Below are positions 10,190-21,809 of a DNA stretch of 64,000 nt, in pieces. The stretch spans positions 62,001 through 126,000 of the forward strand of contig JAHQIW010000266.1 in assembly GCA_019055375.1 (NCBI GenBank). The letters run 5' to 3'. Positions within the stretch are counted from its first letter, which is position 1. Each line of letters begins with the position of its first letter. This DNA comes from Parelaphostrongylus tenuis (taxonomy: Eukaryota; Nematoda; Chromadorea; Rhabditida; Metastrongylidae). Position numbers and translations under genes: made by a program. Below the pieces are notes generated by a model that was not told the DNA's origin, made no database searches, and saw only the letters and a list, made by a program, of their open reading frames with translations.

Positions 10190-12599
10190 CCAACATTCAC
10201 CATTTTAGTGATTTAGTGAGTGATACGATAGATTCTCAAGCAGCAAAAGATTCACAGCAGGAATTTGAGCATTTAGTCGATGGAGGATACTATTATAAAT
10301 ATTATAAAATAAAGAACACAAAGAAAACTTGCGCAGGAACAAAAAACATCAGCGCGAAAACTTCTTGAAGCACTTTGGATTAATACCACCAATCCAACTA
10401 TGAACCACAGGAAGGAATGCCTCGTTATCACACGTGATTTTAGTCAGTATATAAGACTGTTATTTTGATGAGTTAGGTGCATTACGAGCCTAAGTGATCT
10501 CCTTCCGGTAGTCTCCACTTGAATCATTCGATGGAACACATATAAAAAGCGGTGAGTATGTTGAGAGTTGATTTTGTGCTTGATGCGATTGGAATCTAGG
10601 TCTGGTGATTTTTTCTAAGGGAGTATTGGAGGTATTTGGCTTATTGGATTGCGGACAATTTGACCTTTCCGGGCTCTGAAGAAGGCGAACTGCCGAAACG
10701 TCAGCTGTCAAATAAAGTTTAATGTATCACCTCGTGTTTGGCTTAAAGAAAAATATAAAAAAGAAAATAAAGAAGAATTATTGATCCTGAACTTCGTGCA
10801 AGGAAACGCTATTTAGGTAAGTGCTTACTTTATTTGATGAGATTAGAGTGACAAACATAATAAAAAGCTATTATAGAGCATTTTTCAAGCAATTGCAAAC
10901 AACACGACAGGTTTCACAGAACATTCGACGTAGGCGCTGATTTTTCGGTATATTTCAATTCTGGAAGACTAGACCAGTGTTACATGAATCTATGTTCAAT
11001 ATAATTCAATGAAAAAACTATAGTGGAACGATCAATTCAAGAAAAGCATGAAAAGCAAAAAATGATGACGATTTGGAGAAACAATTGCGATGGCATTTTT
11101 AGGATGACCAAAGTTTATTCAACGGCGACAAAAGATTTTTATCGCCGTTCGCGAAAATTCTCAGCCAACAATACCTGATCGTTAGCAGCCGCTGGACAGA
11201 TGAGAACACAAGCATTTGATTTTGAATTGATCAATCAATTCCTATCTTTTTCAGACGATATTGCTACTTTCGAATAATACTGATTCTCGATGATTTATCT
11301 TTGTATCACTTAGTACTTCAGAAATCGACAACATCTGTTAACCTACTGCAATCTTCATGTTCGTAAGAGAATCAAATTTTGAACTGTTCAATACAGAGAT
11401 TTTTATATCCTTGAGAAAGCATGAATAAAAGTGAAGAACTTTCATAAGTGCCAGTAGATTTGCACAGGAAATGAAAGAAAGAGCCATTTTTAAATTAAAA
11501 AATGTCTCTATGGATATTGAAAGCATGTTAATAGAAATAATATTATGGAGAAAAGCTTTTTAAAAGAAATTTCGGCTAAATTTTCAAAATTTCCACCTCA
11601 GAAGAAATAGAATAGTGGAAATACTTGCGTTTCAGGTACGAAGTGTTTGCATTGCAGCATTGTGATGGAATCACAGGCGATTTTCAGTTTTTCTTACGCA
11701 TTAGGATACAATTGGTGACTGATTTTCAGTTTTTCTTCGCATCAACCGATGAATGATGCTTTAGGAGTTTAGAGGCGAAGAAATTAATAATAATAGATAG
11801 ACCATAGGAACACTTCCAAGCCTTCCACAAAAGATGCAGAGAAATTTCCAACAGCCACCATTTAGGCCTTTCAAAATCTTATAACTCAATATATCACTCA
11901 GCAATATAATTGCCACTGATTCCCCCTTATGAAACAGTTGCTAAAAGTATTCCTTCTAAAAATTTGGCATTTGTGCGGCGAAGAAATAATTGATGTTGTT
12001 TCATGTCGTCGTTGATCGTTTAAGCTCTTTTCGTTTTTGTGATACTTGAAGGCTTAGAACCCAATTGCGAACGATTACAGTCGGAAGAACAAGAACGGAA
12101 TGTCCACAAAACACCGTAAAACATCGCTAATGGGTTCTTACACCGCTTTACGATCCATTTTCGTATCGCTTCTGCAAGCATATCATCCCAAACGGATAAC
12201 TTTGTCGTGCTCGGGAAGTTAAATTTAATTGACATCGATCAACTTTCAAGCTTATGCTCTTAAATGACAATTACGGTGGCACAGGTTCAAAGTATATCGC
12301 AGGAGGACAAAATAATTCTAGAGCTCACTTATAAGGGATAAGATTCTTCTTATAGAAATCAGATTTAGGCTCAACTGATGGAATATGCACCATAAGTCAT
12401 TTTTACACGTGACTAATATAGTTGTTCTCGCGCGTTAGGTGGCCAAGATCTCATAGGTGAGCAATGAATTTCATCGAGAAATTTTTTGTGCGCCTGAAAG
12501 TAGATGGAGAGAAATGTGCACGTCCAGTGAAATGTAATCAGAATATGAATTCCTTTGTTCAAAAAAGAATTGCCAAGGGTTTTAAATGATTGACCATTA
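10190..12599. other. gene-poor stretch
   Basis: No repeat copy or exon with paired splice sites was found. A short plus-strand segment before a good donor (TTTAG|GTAAGTGC at 10818) reads RIIDPELRARKRYL and could be an exon end. A minus-strand frame at 12235-12020 (71 codons, starting MSIKFNFPS) looks coding-like but has no support beyond length. The motif GCCGAAACGTCAGCTG followed by AATAAAG near 10690 recurs near 4490 and 26450 as a minor repeat. Confidence 0.35.
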
Positions 12600-12735
12600 C
12601 TAACTGAGTTGACTCAGAAATCTGAGACGGTCGCCAGTAGTGCAACGGGTTAGAGCACGCGCTCTCGGATAGAGTGGCATGTGGATTCGAGTCCCGGCTG
12701 ACTCGAAAGTTTTGCGCGTCACACTATATTAAAAG
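12600..12735 (+). repeat. tRNA-like element, family B
   Basis: It contains an A-box-like TAGTGCAACGGGTTAGAGCACGC and a B-box GATTCGAGTCC. An arm TTTTGCGCGTCACAC at its 3' side is the family terminus. The acceptor-stem halves pair poorly (GTCGCCAG against CTGACTCG), so this is not a functional tRNA. Confidence 0.6.
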
Positions 12736-13477
12736 GTAAATTTGAAAATTGTACGATGTTTTATTTTCAGCTTGCAATAGTGGTTTTCCCGTAGCCTTTT
12801 ATGCACGAATATAGAAATGCTTTGAATCATTAGAATATTGTCACCATCGAGACATTTAATACACGGAGAGAAAACGTATCGGCTAGTGATGCTCGGTAAC
12901 AGGTGGGCATGGGCACGTTCGGACCCTTCTTTTAAGGCTCTTTCCCAAATCAACGTCGGATTGTCTTAGCTTGGTTATCATCAAAATCGCAAGCAGTATT
13001 GTCCCAACTAGTAATCTGTGACATTCATATAAAAGACGAAGTTCTCAAGCAACAGCCAATACAACATGCGAAATGTTCAAGCAGCTTTTCAAAGGATGAA
13101 TGCGAGAAAGCGAATGCTAAAGTGCTGAAATCTTAAACTAGTTGTGATGAAGGGTGATTTAAAAAATTGAAACATTTAAAAGAGAGCAGAATAAATGAAA
13201 AAAAGCTATAGCAGATGAAAAAAACTAATTTGTTTATCTAGCGTCATTAAAGATGAACTTCACTAAACCAGCCACCATTCATCCGTCAACAACCAAGAGC
13301 TTTTTGCATAGAAAGTTGTCTAATTCGACGGCTCAGTCATATTCTTCCATAATTCTCTATTTTAATTCGATTGCTTCCCTTCTTCGTTTTGATAAAATGT
13401 GAATAGGGAAGAATTTCACTGCACCTGGTTTGCCAAGGACAACTAGCATTTTTCTGCGCAATAGTTGAAGAGTTAAT

Positions 13478-13829
13478 AATTATACCATTATTTCGAGTGC
13501 TTTGTTTAGACCACGCTCAAATTTCAATATATCCTTTCATTATTATTTGAGCCAACTTGTCCTGTGGTCTGGTAAGGGTTCTTGTACAGCCCGATACACG
13601 TGTTTCGTCCTTACAAACTCGTCAGCCGGGCAGAACCCGTCGTCTGTCGATCTTTTTATAGTCAGTTCTCTCGGGAGCGTTACACTCCTTATAGAGAGTC
13701 ATCGACGACGAACGCTTTACACTCTATGTCAAGTGAAACTTTCACCTAACCCAGAGTGTTGTGCACTCGATTGCTCATTGGCTGGTACTTTTATCATAAT
13801 TATACCTTTATTTCGAGTGCTTTGTTTGT
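13478..13829 (+). repeat. foldback family C unit with direct terminal repeats
   Basis: The unit is bounded by near-identical 30-bp direct repeats (AATTATACC.TTATTTCGAGTGCTTTGTTT at 13478 and 13798). It includes the family core (CCCGATACACGTGTTTCG, CAGAGTGTTGTGCACTCGATTG). An inverted copy follows at 14143-14442. Open frames across it are incidental. Confidence 0.7.
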
Positions 13830-14029
13830 GTTACTTTCTATGTGTAATCGTTCTCATTTCGTAGAATCGTTGGTGACGTTCAAAACTTCCCGTCCTATAA
13901 ATTGTCGATAATCATTTCAAAAAGGCAAATAAGGATTTTCAAGATTCATAGACAATGTTGCACATAGTCTGTACAAAAAGTAAGGCTAGACCAAGTCTTA
14001 AATGACACCATGGTACTGCTGTCTGATGA

Positions 14030-14442
14030 ATTGTACATTGTCTGATGACGGGCTGTACAAGAGCCCTTACCAGACCACATGACAAGTTGGCTCAAATAAT
14101 AATGAAAGGATATATTGAAATTTGAAAGTGGTCTAAACAAAGCACTCGAAATTAAGGTATAATTATGATAAAAGTACCAGCCAATGAGCAATCGAGTGCA
14201 CAACACTCTGGGTTAGGTGAAGGTTATACTTGACATAGACTGTAAAGCGTTCGTCTTCGATGACTCTCTATAAGGAGCGTAAGACTCCCGAGAGAACTGA
14301 CTATAAAATGATCGAAAGACGACGGGTTCTCGCGGCTGACGAGTCTGTAAGGACGAAACACGTGTATCGGGCTGTACAAGAGCCCTTACAAGACCAAATG
14401 ACAACTTGGCTCAAGTAATAATGAAAGGATAAGTTGAAGAAT
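14030..14442 (-). repeat. foldback family C, inverted partial plus full unit
   Basis: A partial arm (14047-14142) and a full-length unit (14143-14442) are both reverse-complement to the 13.5-kb unit. The pair would form a stem of about 290 bp around a spacer of roughly 300 bp. Confidence 0.7.
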
Positions 14443-14599
14443 AGTTGAGTTAAAAGATTCCATAATGCCATATTAAAACAGTATAGGGTAATTTGCACAA
14501 GAAACACTGGCTCGCGACAGCAGAGCTATGGATAGTGAAATTTATAATATGAATGGATAGTAGACAACTGTAAATGAGACATAATTAGAAATTGATTCG

Positions 14600-15327
14600 C
14601 TAGAAATTAACGCTGCAGACGATTTCAACGCTTGCTGAGGTTGAACTCGATAACATGATGTGATAGCCAGCGTCGCGTCGTTCATAGAGAAAAGCCACGT
14701 TTTCTAATTGATGGATAGCACGCTTTATAGCGTTTAATTTTTTGAACATTTGTGGCAACTTTATGAGTCTTACATCAGCTGGAAAAAAGCATAGTGATCC
14801 AAGAAGTTTAACGCGAAAGCATGTGAACAAACCAACTCTCTAAAATAAGTTAATAGTTCCGTCAAAGAACTTAAATTACATTCCTCAGTTTCTATGAAGT
14901 CTATAGAACGGGTGACTCAAATGAGTGAAATGGTAAAGTATCCATTTCCGTATGGGGTCGAGAACCAGAGCTGCTATGAGTGCTCCGCCTGTGAAATGAA
15001 CAGCAACCGTCATTACATCCGCGTGAAACTCCTTATTCTGGCGATTCATACTAGAAGATCATTTATGGAAACCTTAGAGGGTGATATGATGGTAGCTGGT
15101 TGTAATAATCAGTACAATATTGGAATTTGGTTAAAATAGACGTGATGCTTTTTGCTGCGTGTGATTACAAACCGCTTCACACGTGATTTCCGACCACTTG
15201 GTGGTTTTTGCTAAGTCGGCGTACAGGATGCAGTCCGTTTCGAACGTAATTATATCCAGCCAAGATAAGCAAGATTGTGATTCAGTGTATAGGAAAGAGG
15301 TGAACGTTTGCCCCTCCATCACTTCTT
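14600..15327 (-). CDS. candidate multi-exon gene, family unknown
   Basis: Three coding-like blocks, read from high to low. Block 1 (15327-15173), after CATATCTGCAG, encodes a cysteine-containing stretch (EGQTFTSFLYTESQSCLSWL, later DCILYADLAKTTKW). Block 2 (15037-14885) follows CGCCAG in matching phase 0 and contains a hydrophobic run (FTGGALIAALVLDPI) before a stop. Block 3 (14778-14600), after TTTTTTCCAG, reads DVRLIKLPQMFKKLNAIKRA and ends EIVCSVNF-stop. Block 2 also has an internal strong acceptor (TTCATTTCACAG) that opens a different, serine-rich frame, so the true structure is unresolved. Two stops mean blocks 2 and 3 may belong to different transcripts. No family is recognised. Confidence 0.4.
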
Positions 15328-15663
15328 CTGCAGATATGCTTGCTCGCTCATCATCCCCACATCACAGTAATCTATGAGTGATAGGGCACCTATGGATGAA
15401 CAGTGAATAAAAGATCAACGTAATCAGCTTTCTTAGATCCATAGAGAACGTCATGTGAAATGGTAGGAAATATAGTTCTGCATGGACAAATCTAAGCCTC
15501 TTGCATAACTCTATAATGTCTTCAAGCCAATTATTCATTGAGTGAAAATTTTGTTAGATATTGAAAAGCCAACATTGCCGTGTTCAAGTCATTCACGAAG
15601 CTTACCGTTTTTCCAGTAAAGAAAGCATCAACGGCTGTGACTATTTCTTTCTACCAATATATA

Positions 15664-15780
15664 GCACCAGAATTGAGAGAGTGGAAGTAAAGCGGTGGCC
15701 TCGGTACTGTTGTGGAAGCTCGCACCCCGGTATGGATGAAACCCGGGTTCAACTGCTACCTGGGGTAGAATGCCTAGTAT
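15664..15780 (+). repeat. tRNA-like element, family E, one arm
   Basis: The order GCGGTGGCCTCGG..., TATGGATGAAACCCGGGTTCAACTGC resembles the tRNA-like arm at 48.4 kb (CCTCGG, ATATGGATGAAATGCGGGTTCGACTCC). A B-box is present, but the stems do not close. Confidence 0.5.
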
Positions 15781-16359
15781 ATCAATCAGCTGTCATAGAT
15801 GTATCACACCAGAGCCCTTCCTTCGAGATACGTCTAATTCAAACTTCTCGACAGTGGATCAATGGAGAAATATTAGCTCGGGGCCAGAGGTCGCTCTTAG
15901 GATGAGGTGGAGGGCACCTTTGAACCAATGCGTTAGTTGCATTCCCAGCAATAATCGACAAAAATGAATAAATCAGAACGTACAATTTTGACACGGAAAT
16001 TCTTCTATATACACTGCCAAAGGAAAAAGAGAAGGAATTAACGAAAATATTGGAACCGCACGTCATTAAATTATGTTATATCCTTTGCACAATCATAACG
16101 CAAGGAAAGAGATCTTCTGTCAACTCGAATTTTCTAGTCGTCAGTTCAGTCAGTCTTAGGGCAGTTTATGAGGTGAAAAGGTGCAAGTGCACTACTTTTG
16201 TGGTCGGAGCTATTGTCTGGTTTAAGGTACGACATAAAGACTTTGTTCAGCGGTGGCGGTTCAAGCAAAACTGAACGATGATATTCGGCGAAGTGTGCAC
16301 TCTTAAAATTCTCAAATAATCAAATAAAAAGTTGCTTTGCTGTCATCACCATTTATTTC

Positions 16360-16640
16360 AGAACATAAGCTTTTTTCTCTTGTGTGTGACCATTTCCTCA
16401 AACTGCGCAATGAGTTGGAAGTTCTCTGAATTCCAACTTCATACTGAGACGTGTTTTGAAGAGGTTAGCATTTCAGACGAAGGACTCAAACCTGAAGAAC
16501 TGCGAGTAGGTCGTCAAGATGGCTTCTACTTAGTCAGTTCAGGCGCTTCGAAGGCTATAAAGAAGAAAAACCCCACGTTTCCAAAAACATCACTATTTAT
16601 GATTCAATGGAAGTGTATATATTTTGCTTTCAAAGCATAG
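16360..16640 (+). CDS. candidate secreted-protein exon
   Basis: An excellent acceptor (CACCATTTATTTCAG) is followed by an open frame with a hydrophobic start (NISFFLLCVTISSNC). A charged region follows (EEVSISDEGLKPEELRVGRQ), and the frame closes at 16638-16640. It could be a trans-spliced or internal exon of a small secreted protein. No family is recognised and no partner exon was found. Confidence 0.33.
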
Positions 16641-16811
16641 GTTCTGTAATGTGGAATCCGGGTTACCAAGTCATTGGACTATCAAACCATAACCACAGGC
16701 TATCAAACAACAGCTTATAGATTGGGTTTTTTTTCCAAACATCTATTGTGACATATTATCTGGTAGTAATGCTAAATATCGTCATCCTGAAGATATTTCC
16801 GAGTGACTGCT

Positions 16812-16990
16812 CTTATATACCCATTGACGTAGAGCGATGTGCGAAACTTTCGCGTCAGGCGGGACTAAAACCAGGACTTCACTTTTTCCAGGAATGCGTG
16901 CTCTATTCGTTACACTACTGACGCCCATTTTGCACATCGCTCTATATATTTATAACATCATACCACCGCTGTGAGCGGTCAAATAGAAAG
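16812..16990 (-). repeat. tRNA-like TIR element, family B
   Basis: The left end TATACCCATTGACGTAGAGC and following GATGTGC-AAA are inverted at the right end (TTTTGCACATCGCTCTATAT). A tRNA-like body lies between, on the minus strand: GCGTCAG/CTGACGC acceptor halves, and a B-box that is degenerate in this copy. A downstream block (ATCATACCACCGCTGTGAGCGG) also recurs at 17.2 and 24.7 kb. Confidence 0.7.
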
Positions 16991-17105
16991 AATACCATTT
17001 GATCTATAACACCCAATATCTGTCAACGTGACTGGGTTCAATGTCGAGACCGACTACCCGGGCCAGGCTGTTGACGGCTGGCGGCTGACAGATAGGTGCG
17101 CTGTA

Positions 17106-17290
17106 GAGTAGAAAGAGCGATGTGCAAAATTGGCGTAAGTAGTGTAACGGGTAGAGCACGCATTCCCGGAAAGAGTGAGGTGCGGGTTCTAGTCCCGCCT
17201 GACGCGAAAGTTTTGCACATTGCTCTACATCAATGGGTATATATTTAGAACATCATACCATCGCTATAAGTGGTTAAATAACAAGAATCT
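17106..17290 (+). repeat. tRNA-like TIR element, family B
   Basis: This is the best tRNA-like copy: acceptor halves GGCGTAAG/CTGACGC, D-arm TAGTGTAACGGGTAGAGCAC, a 5-bp anticodon stem (CATTC/GAGTG) with loop CCGGAAA, and T-arm GCGGGTTCTAGTCCCGC. Position 33 is C rather than T and the flanks are the inverted GAGCGATGTGCAAAA/TTTTGCACATTGCTC, so it is an element rather than a tRNA gene. Confidence 0.7.
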
Positions 17291-17802
17291 CATTTGACTG
17301 TTCTTAATTGAAGCTAAGACCCTAATGTATAATTCTTTTCAATATCATCGACTAATGGCGAAATACCTCCGCATCATTTGGTGTTACAAAATTGGTAAGG
17401 TACATGTTAACAAAGTGTTATTTAATTTGCCATTAGATAAGAGATCTGACATTCGACCAAGTGCTATCGAAAAATCAAGCTTTGTCCAACGACATAGTCT
17501 TTTTTCGTCTTTTGTCGAAGCAATAGATCATTTTAGCGACTTATGACTGAGACATATCTTAGCCGTTTTTATCTTTGCTAACGTGCAATTTCCTTTCCCA
17601 ATATACAACTGACTGCGTTTTACACCTTCAAAATGAAAATGGTTTCACAAAACACGTCAAGTGACTTCACTAATAAGTGCTTAAAAACTAATTTAAAGTG
17701 AATCGATGGTAATTCGATGTAATCTAATACATTCACGTTGGGGCTGAGTTTACAACAACGGAAATGCTGAGAACTTTGTGAATTTGAGGTAAAAACTTTG
17801 CC

Positions 17803-18100
17803 CTATGTCCCAACAGTTGCGTAGAATTTCACACAGTTTCTCCCAATTCTGAATTCTGCGAAAGTAGGTTTTTTGAAAAGACGAAAAAGATATAGAAATA
17901 TCTCAAAATTTCACGTGCCAATGAGGTAGTAGTTAGAAATACTGCCTCACTATCACGTTCTACTGGACAAACCCGTGGTTTCGCTGCTTTCAATAAGGTC
18001 TGATTTGAGGTGAGATATGTCGATGTAAGGTTATAAGTCCATTTCACTTCCACCTTATACGCACTGGATTCAATACTCTTTATTGCTTGATCAGAATTTT
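17803..18100 (-). CDS. candidate two-exon 3' gene end
   Basis: Exon 18100-17915 (phase 1 to phase 1) follows ACTATTAACATCAG and encodes SDQAIKSIESSAYKVEVKW and so on, with TTTSLA at its end. A 59-nt intron (GTGAAA...CTTTCGCAG) leads to a terminal exon 17855-17803 reading FRIGRNCVKFYATVGT-stop. The phases match. The unspliced frame is also open for a further 35 codons, so splicing is inferred. The family is unknown. Confidence 0.4.
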
Positions 18101-18599
18101 CTGATGTTAATAGTATTTGTCTATCTCTCAAAAAACTGTGCGTTGCTATTATAGGTAGGTTATCCTACAGGAACGTGAAAGAAATTTATATAACTCTTTG
18201 CGAGCACCAGTAGGCAAAAAGTTTATTAAGATAAAATTCTCTCTCGTATACTTTTTTAGATAAAAAATATTATTCCCATGAGTTCTCACCCCAAAATTTC
18301 CATTATTCACTGAAAAACAAGTCATATAATGATATTGAAAACCTCTCTGCTTTATGATTTTATCGTAACTCACAGCAACCTAATAAATAGTGAGCTCGAG
18401 GTTTTTTTAGAGGACGACAACTTTTTGCGATTCCGTGCAGATGAGGCACCACTGTTTTTCTATTGATGAGAAGAAGATAAGGAAATAGCTGAGCGCAAAG
18501 TGGAACTGAAGTACAAAAAATGGATAAAGATTTTGTATGCGATAACCTTTGAAAACTGGTACCAAATGAGTTTGAACAAACATTTGTATGACATATGAA

Positions 18600-18662
18600 A
18601 CACATGTATACATACATGCACATATGTGCATACGTACACACATATACACACACATACATTCA
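18600..18662. repeat. CATA/CACA microsatellite
   Basis: Imperfect run of ACATA and ACACA units. Several 'ORFs' across it on the minus strand are products of the repeat. Confidence 0.8.
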
Positions 18663-18844
18663 TAGATAAGCGTTCTATACGAATCTCTTAATGGCTACTG
18701 TGCACGATTTAGGAGTTCCTGCATCTGGTTGGTTATTTCGCATACACCACAAAGATCTTCAAACTTTTTGCACGTGTCGGATCGACTTTCCCCGATGTTG
18801 TGAGAAGGCGGGCCAGATAGTTCTCACTCGAGTAAGAGAGTGAA

Positions 18845-18925
18845 CTGTTTTCAAACAGGTCTGCTACCAGTTTACAGATTGCGGTGAAATGAAAGGCTTG
18901 GTGAGCGCCGGGTGGAGTAGAAAGG
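18845..18925 (-). repeat. SINE family A fragment
   Basis: CTGCTACCAGTTTACAG followed by GAAAGGCTTGGTGAGC matches the middle of family A (CTGGTACCAATTTACAG ... GGCTTGGTGAGCC). Confidence 0.45.
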
Positions 18926-18942
18926 TGCTTGAGATGAAATAA

Positions 18943-19361
18943 TAGGTTGTTGAAAAAGTTCTATTGTATTGCCAGAGAAAGTGATTTCTGCCCATGTGAT
19001 TTCTAAGGATTTAAGCTTCTCAGAAAGTTCGTTTTCTTGTGCATCGAACAATGTATTACTTGTCTACACAACCTTCAGAATGGCGTTGTCCAAAGAAGAT
19101 ATTCGCCTGCTGCTCCGCTTCCACTACGAATTGGGTGTCGGCGCTCCGAGCCTCATCAACAAATCTGCAAAACGTACGATGACAGAATTTGAGATGTTCA
19201 CTCACGTCAGCATTCTTTATGCTGCCAGATATGTGGCTGAATTGTCTTGATGTGGAAGGAGGCTTTCCAACTATTGTTTGCTTTTGTTCGAGCTGAATTG
19301 GTGTGTAAATAAATTTTTCACATGCATCTTGAAAATACGACAAAACTTCTTCTACAACCTA
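18943..19361 (+). mobile_element. internally deleted mariner element
   Basis: The ends are mariner-like inverted repeats next to TA: TAGGTTGTTGAAAAAGTTC at the left and GAAGTTTTGTCG-type sequence inverted at the right (CGACAAAACTTCTTCTACAACCTA). An ATG at 19080 opens MALSKEDIRLLLRFHYELGV, a transposase helix-turn-helix start, which runs into a non-transposase tail and stops at 19250. At 419 bp it is about a third of a full mariner and lacks the catalytic domain. It could be mobilised only in trans. Confidence 0.75.
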
Positions 19362-19399
19362 ATTCTTCATTATTAGAGTGTTACGAGCCCTGTGGGATA

Positions 19400-19533
19400 C
19401 ATATATACACAAAACATAATCATACACACAGCATATATATATATAGCATACACAGATACAATACACAAACACACACACATGCACACATACACATAAAGCA
19501 CACATACAACAAACACACACACACATACACGCA

Positions 19534-19566
<33 letters not shown>

Positions 19567-19636
19567 CATACATACATACATACATACATACATACATACA
19601 TACATACATACATACATACATACATACATACACACA
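19400..19636. repeat. CA-rich and (ATAC)n microsatellite
   Basis: A CA-rich tract is followed by about 20 uninterrupted ATAC units (19553-19632). Long frames of Tyr/Val/Met/Cys on the minus strand and His/Thr/Ile on the plus strand are repeat artefacts. Confidence 0.95.
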
Positions 19637-21550
19637 CGTGTAATTACGCCACCAGTATTAGTTAAATTCTTCATAATTCCTCATATTGTCGGCTGTTTAA
19701 CTGATTTCGCATCAAAAGGTTATCGTTTATATGCCATGCTCTGTGTTTGGTCAGACTCTTAGATAGAGATCATTTCATAATCGAATCATCAAATTAGCTT
19801 CTTTTTCAGCAATTCAAAATCGTACTTAAATGAATGGGATAGCTGCTCCAAACATGGGACACAAATTTCATTTCAAAAAGAAAAAAAACTCAAGAATGAC
19901 ATTGACGCTGATGACCACGGAGAGACTTGATGTAACGGTAATTATCGGAATTGGTATGATATAATAATAATGATGAATGCCGACTAACAATCAGAGACGT
20001 TTGAACAACAGACGATGATGATTAACGATGTCAAAACGACAAGATGGCGACCAGTTCCAACAAAGGCAATTGTCCTTCACTTTTATGGAGCATAAGTGAA
20101 GAATAAAATGAATTGTTTCTTCTTTTCCTTTCTTCCTCACTTTTCTTTCTTCACTCCTACCTTCTTTTTTTTTTTGCTTTTCTGAGCATTGGTAACGCTT
20201 TCAAATAAGAAACATGGAACACTCCTTATCACAAGGTCATTATTTACTTGAGTTTTCATCTTTTATGAGTCGTCATCACATTTTATTAGCGTTTCGTTTC
20301 GGCTGCTGCTTGAAGATTTTTCTTCACGAATGTCATAGAATGCTGACAAAGTCGATTCTCAGTAAGGTTTTAAGGACAGTCGAGCTAAGGCGTCACCTCA
20401 TGAACAGCAGAGGAGCGTTGGGAGAGAAGGTCGAACGACAGCACTTAACTTCTTGATGAACTGCATTACTAGCCAATCCACTATCTTGACATTTATGAAT
20501 TTGATCAAGTTCAAATCTTCATTCACTCACATAAACTAGATTTTATCATTCTAATCACAATATCGTTCTTCTAGAAATTCGTACCCGAAATTTCTTATCT
20601 TAGTGTGCTCTTCTAGACCGATCTAAACACCGTTATGCCTTCGAAACCTAAAAAAATTCCGAGTAATGGCGCATAACTCAACATCGATCACTTTTCACAT
20701 GGAACTAACTTCATTTGTCAAATGTCTTCTTCCTGCCACGCACACCATTTCATGCTCTACCCAATGATATGACATTTCTTGATGATTCATGACACAAGTC
20801 TTATAAGCATCGTGCTGTAGGAAAACTCAAGTAGTATTAAAATTCGAGAAGTTAAACATATGGTATTATCGCTTCAATATTACTCTATTCTCATTATTGA
20901 ATAGTTCGACATATCGGACAATCTTCAGCTGGTTGAATATTTACTATCAAGAAAGGGAGATTTAGAATCGATTTATGCCATAAAAAGTTCGATGTACAAT
21001 TTAGTTACTTCCACGAAAGCTACTAGTTGCTAAGAGGCCAATGTCTCAGTAAATATATCAATCAAGTGCTTTTTGCACACTTTTATGAACATTTTCCTCG
21101 AAGTATGCTATTATTTAACAACAACTGTGTCCTGAAAACTTGGATTACAAGCTTAGACCAATAACCAAACCATTTATACGGGAGTAGTGAGTTTGAGTTA
21201 ATCAATCATATCCTTCTTTTCTCACCCAATTCCTACGGTGGGCATTCTCTGCAGGAATGCTGTTAAGACGTTATGTTGTTGGAGCACGACTATTGGGCTC
21301 CTGAATCATTCAAACGAGCATTTATAACAGTTGTTCATCTTGAACAAACAAAATTACTGTGTTCGTTTCTGAGTTTTGATAGCCTCTCGTATCATACAAT
21401 CACAGAAAGATCGAGAGAAGAATTCAACTGATTACTTGCCAAAATCAAGTCAATATTTTATGCTGTGGAATCCCTTCAGTATCTTTATAATGCAGATATA
21501 TTGTACCTCTTCATTCAATCGCTTTTTTACAGACCTTACTCAGGCACTAA
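19637..21550. other. gene-poor stretch
   Basis: No exon with splice support. A weak match at 20265-20350 to the 31.8-kb region (GTCATCACA...TTTATTAGCGTTT) suggests an unclassified old repeat. Confidence 0.35.
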
Positions 21551-21569
21551 TAATCTGATAAGGATAAAA

Positions 21570-21642
21570 CTTGTTTTGAGCCATTAGGTCTAAGTGCTAT
21601 ACAGGCGCCTGTATAGCACTTAGACCTAATGGTTCAAAACAT
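21570..21642. repeat. near-perfect palindrome with no spacer
   Basis: The left arm TTTTGAGCCATTAGGTCTAA continues to GTGCTATACAGGC and meets its reverse complement directly at 21605/21606 (CAGGC|GCCTG). Arms are about 36 bp with two mismatches. The outer sequence (AATCTGATA, AACATGTTA) resembles the ends of family D elements at 25.6 and 41.2 kb, so this is probably a collapsed family D foldback. Confidence 0.85.
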
Positions 21643-21809
21643 GTTACATAATTAGCTAACACATTGAGCAATCATCATACAGTGGAATTTTGGCACTTTT
21701 ATCCTATCCGCACTTATTTTTAATCTCTGGAAAAAATCGTTTTTAGCATCTCTCAGAGTTTTAGTATATTCGATAGCTTAAATATCGACAGTTCAACATT
21801 GCACTTTGC

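Noticed and set aside
17130..17210. Functional tRNA gene
   Set aside because: The cloverleaf is close, but position 33 is C, the acceptor stem has mismatches in most copies, and the sequence is a repeated element with inverted flanks.
19322..19762. 146-codon plus-strand frame and three minus-strand frames
   Set aside because: They are translations of CA and ATAC microsatellite, with no coding signal.
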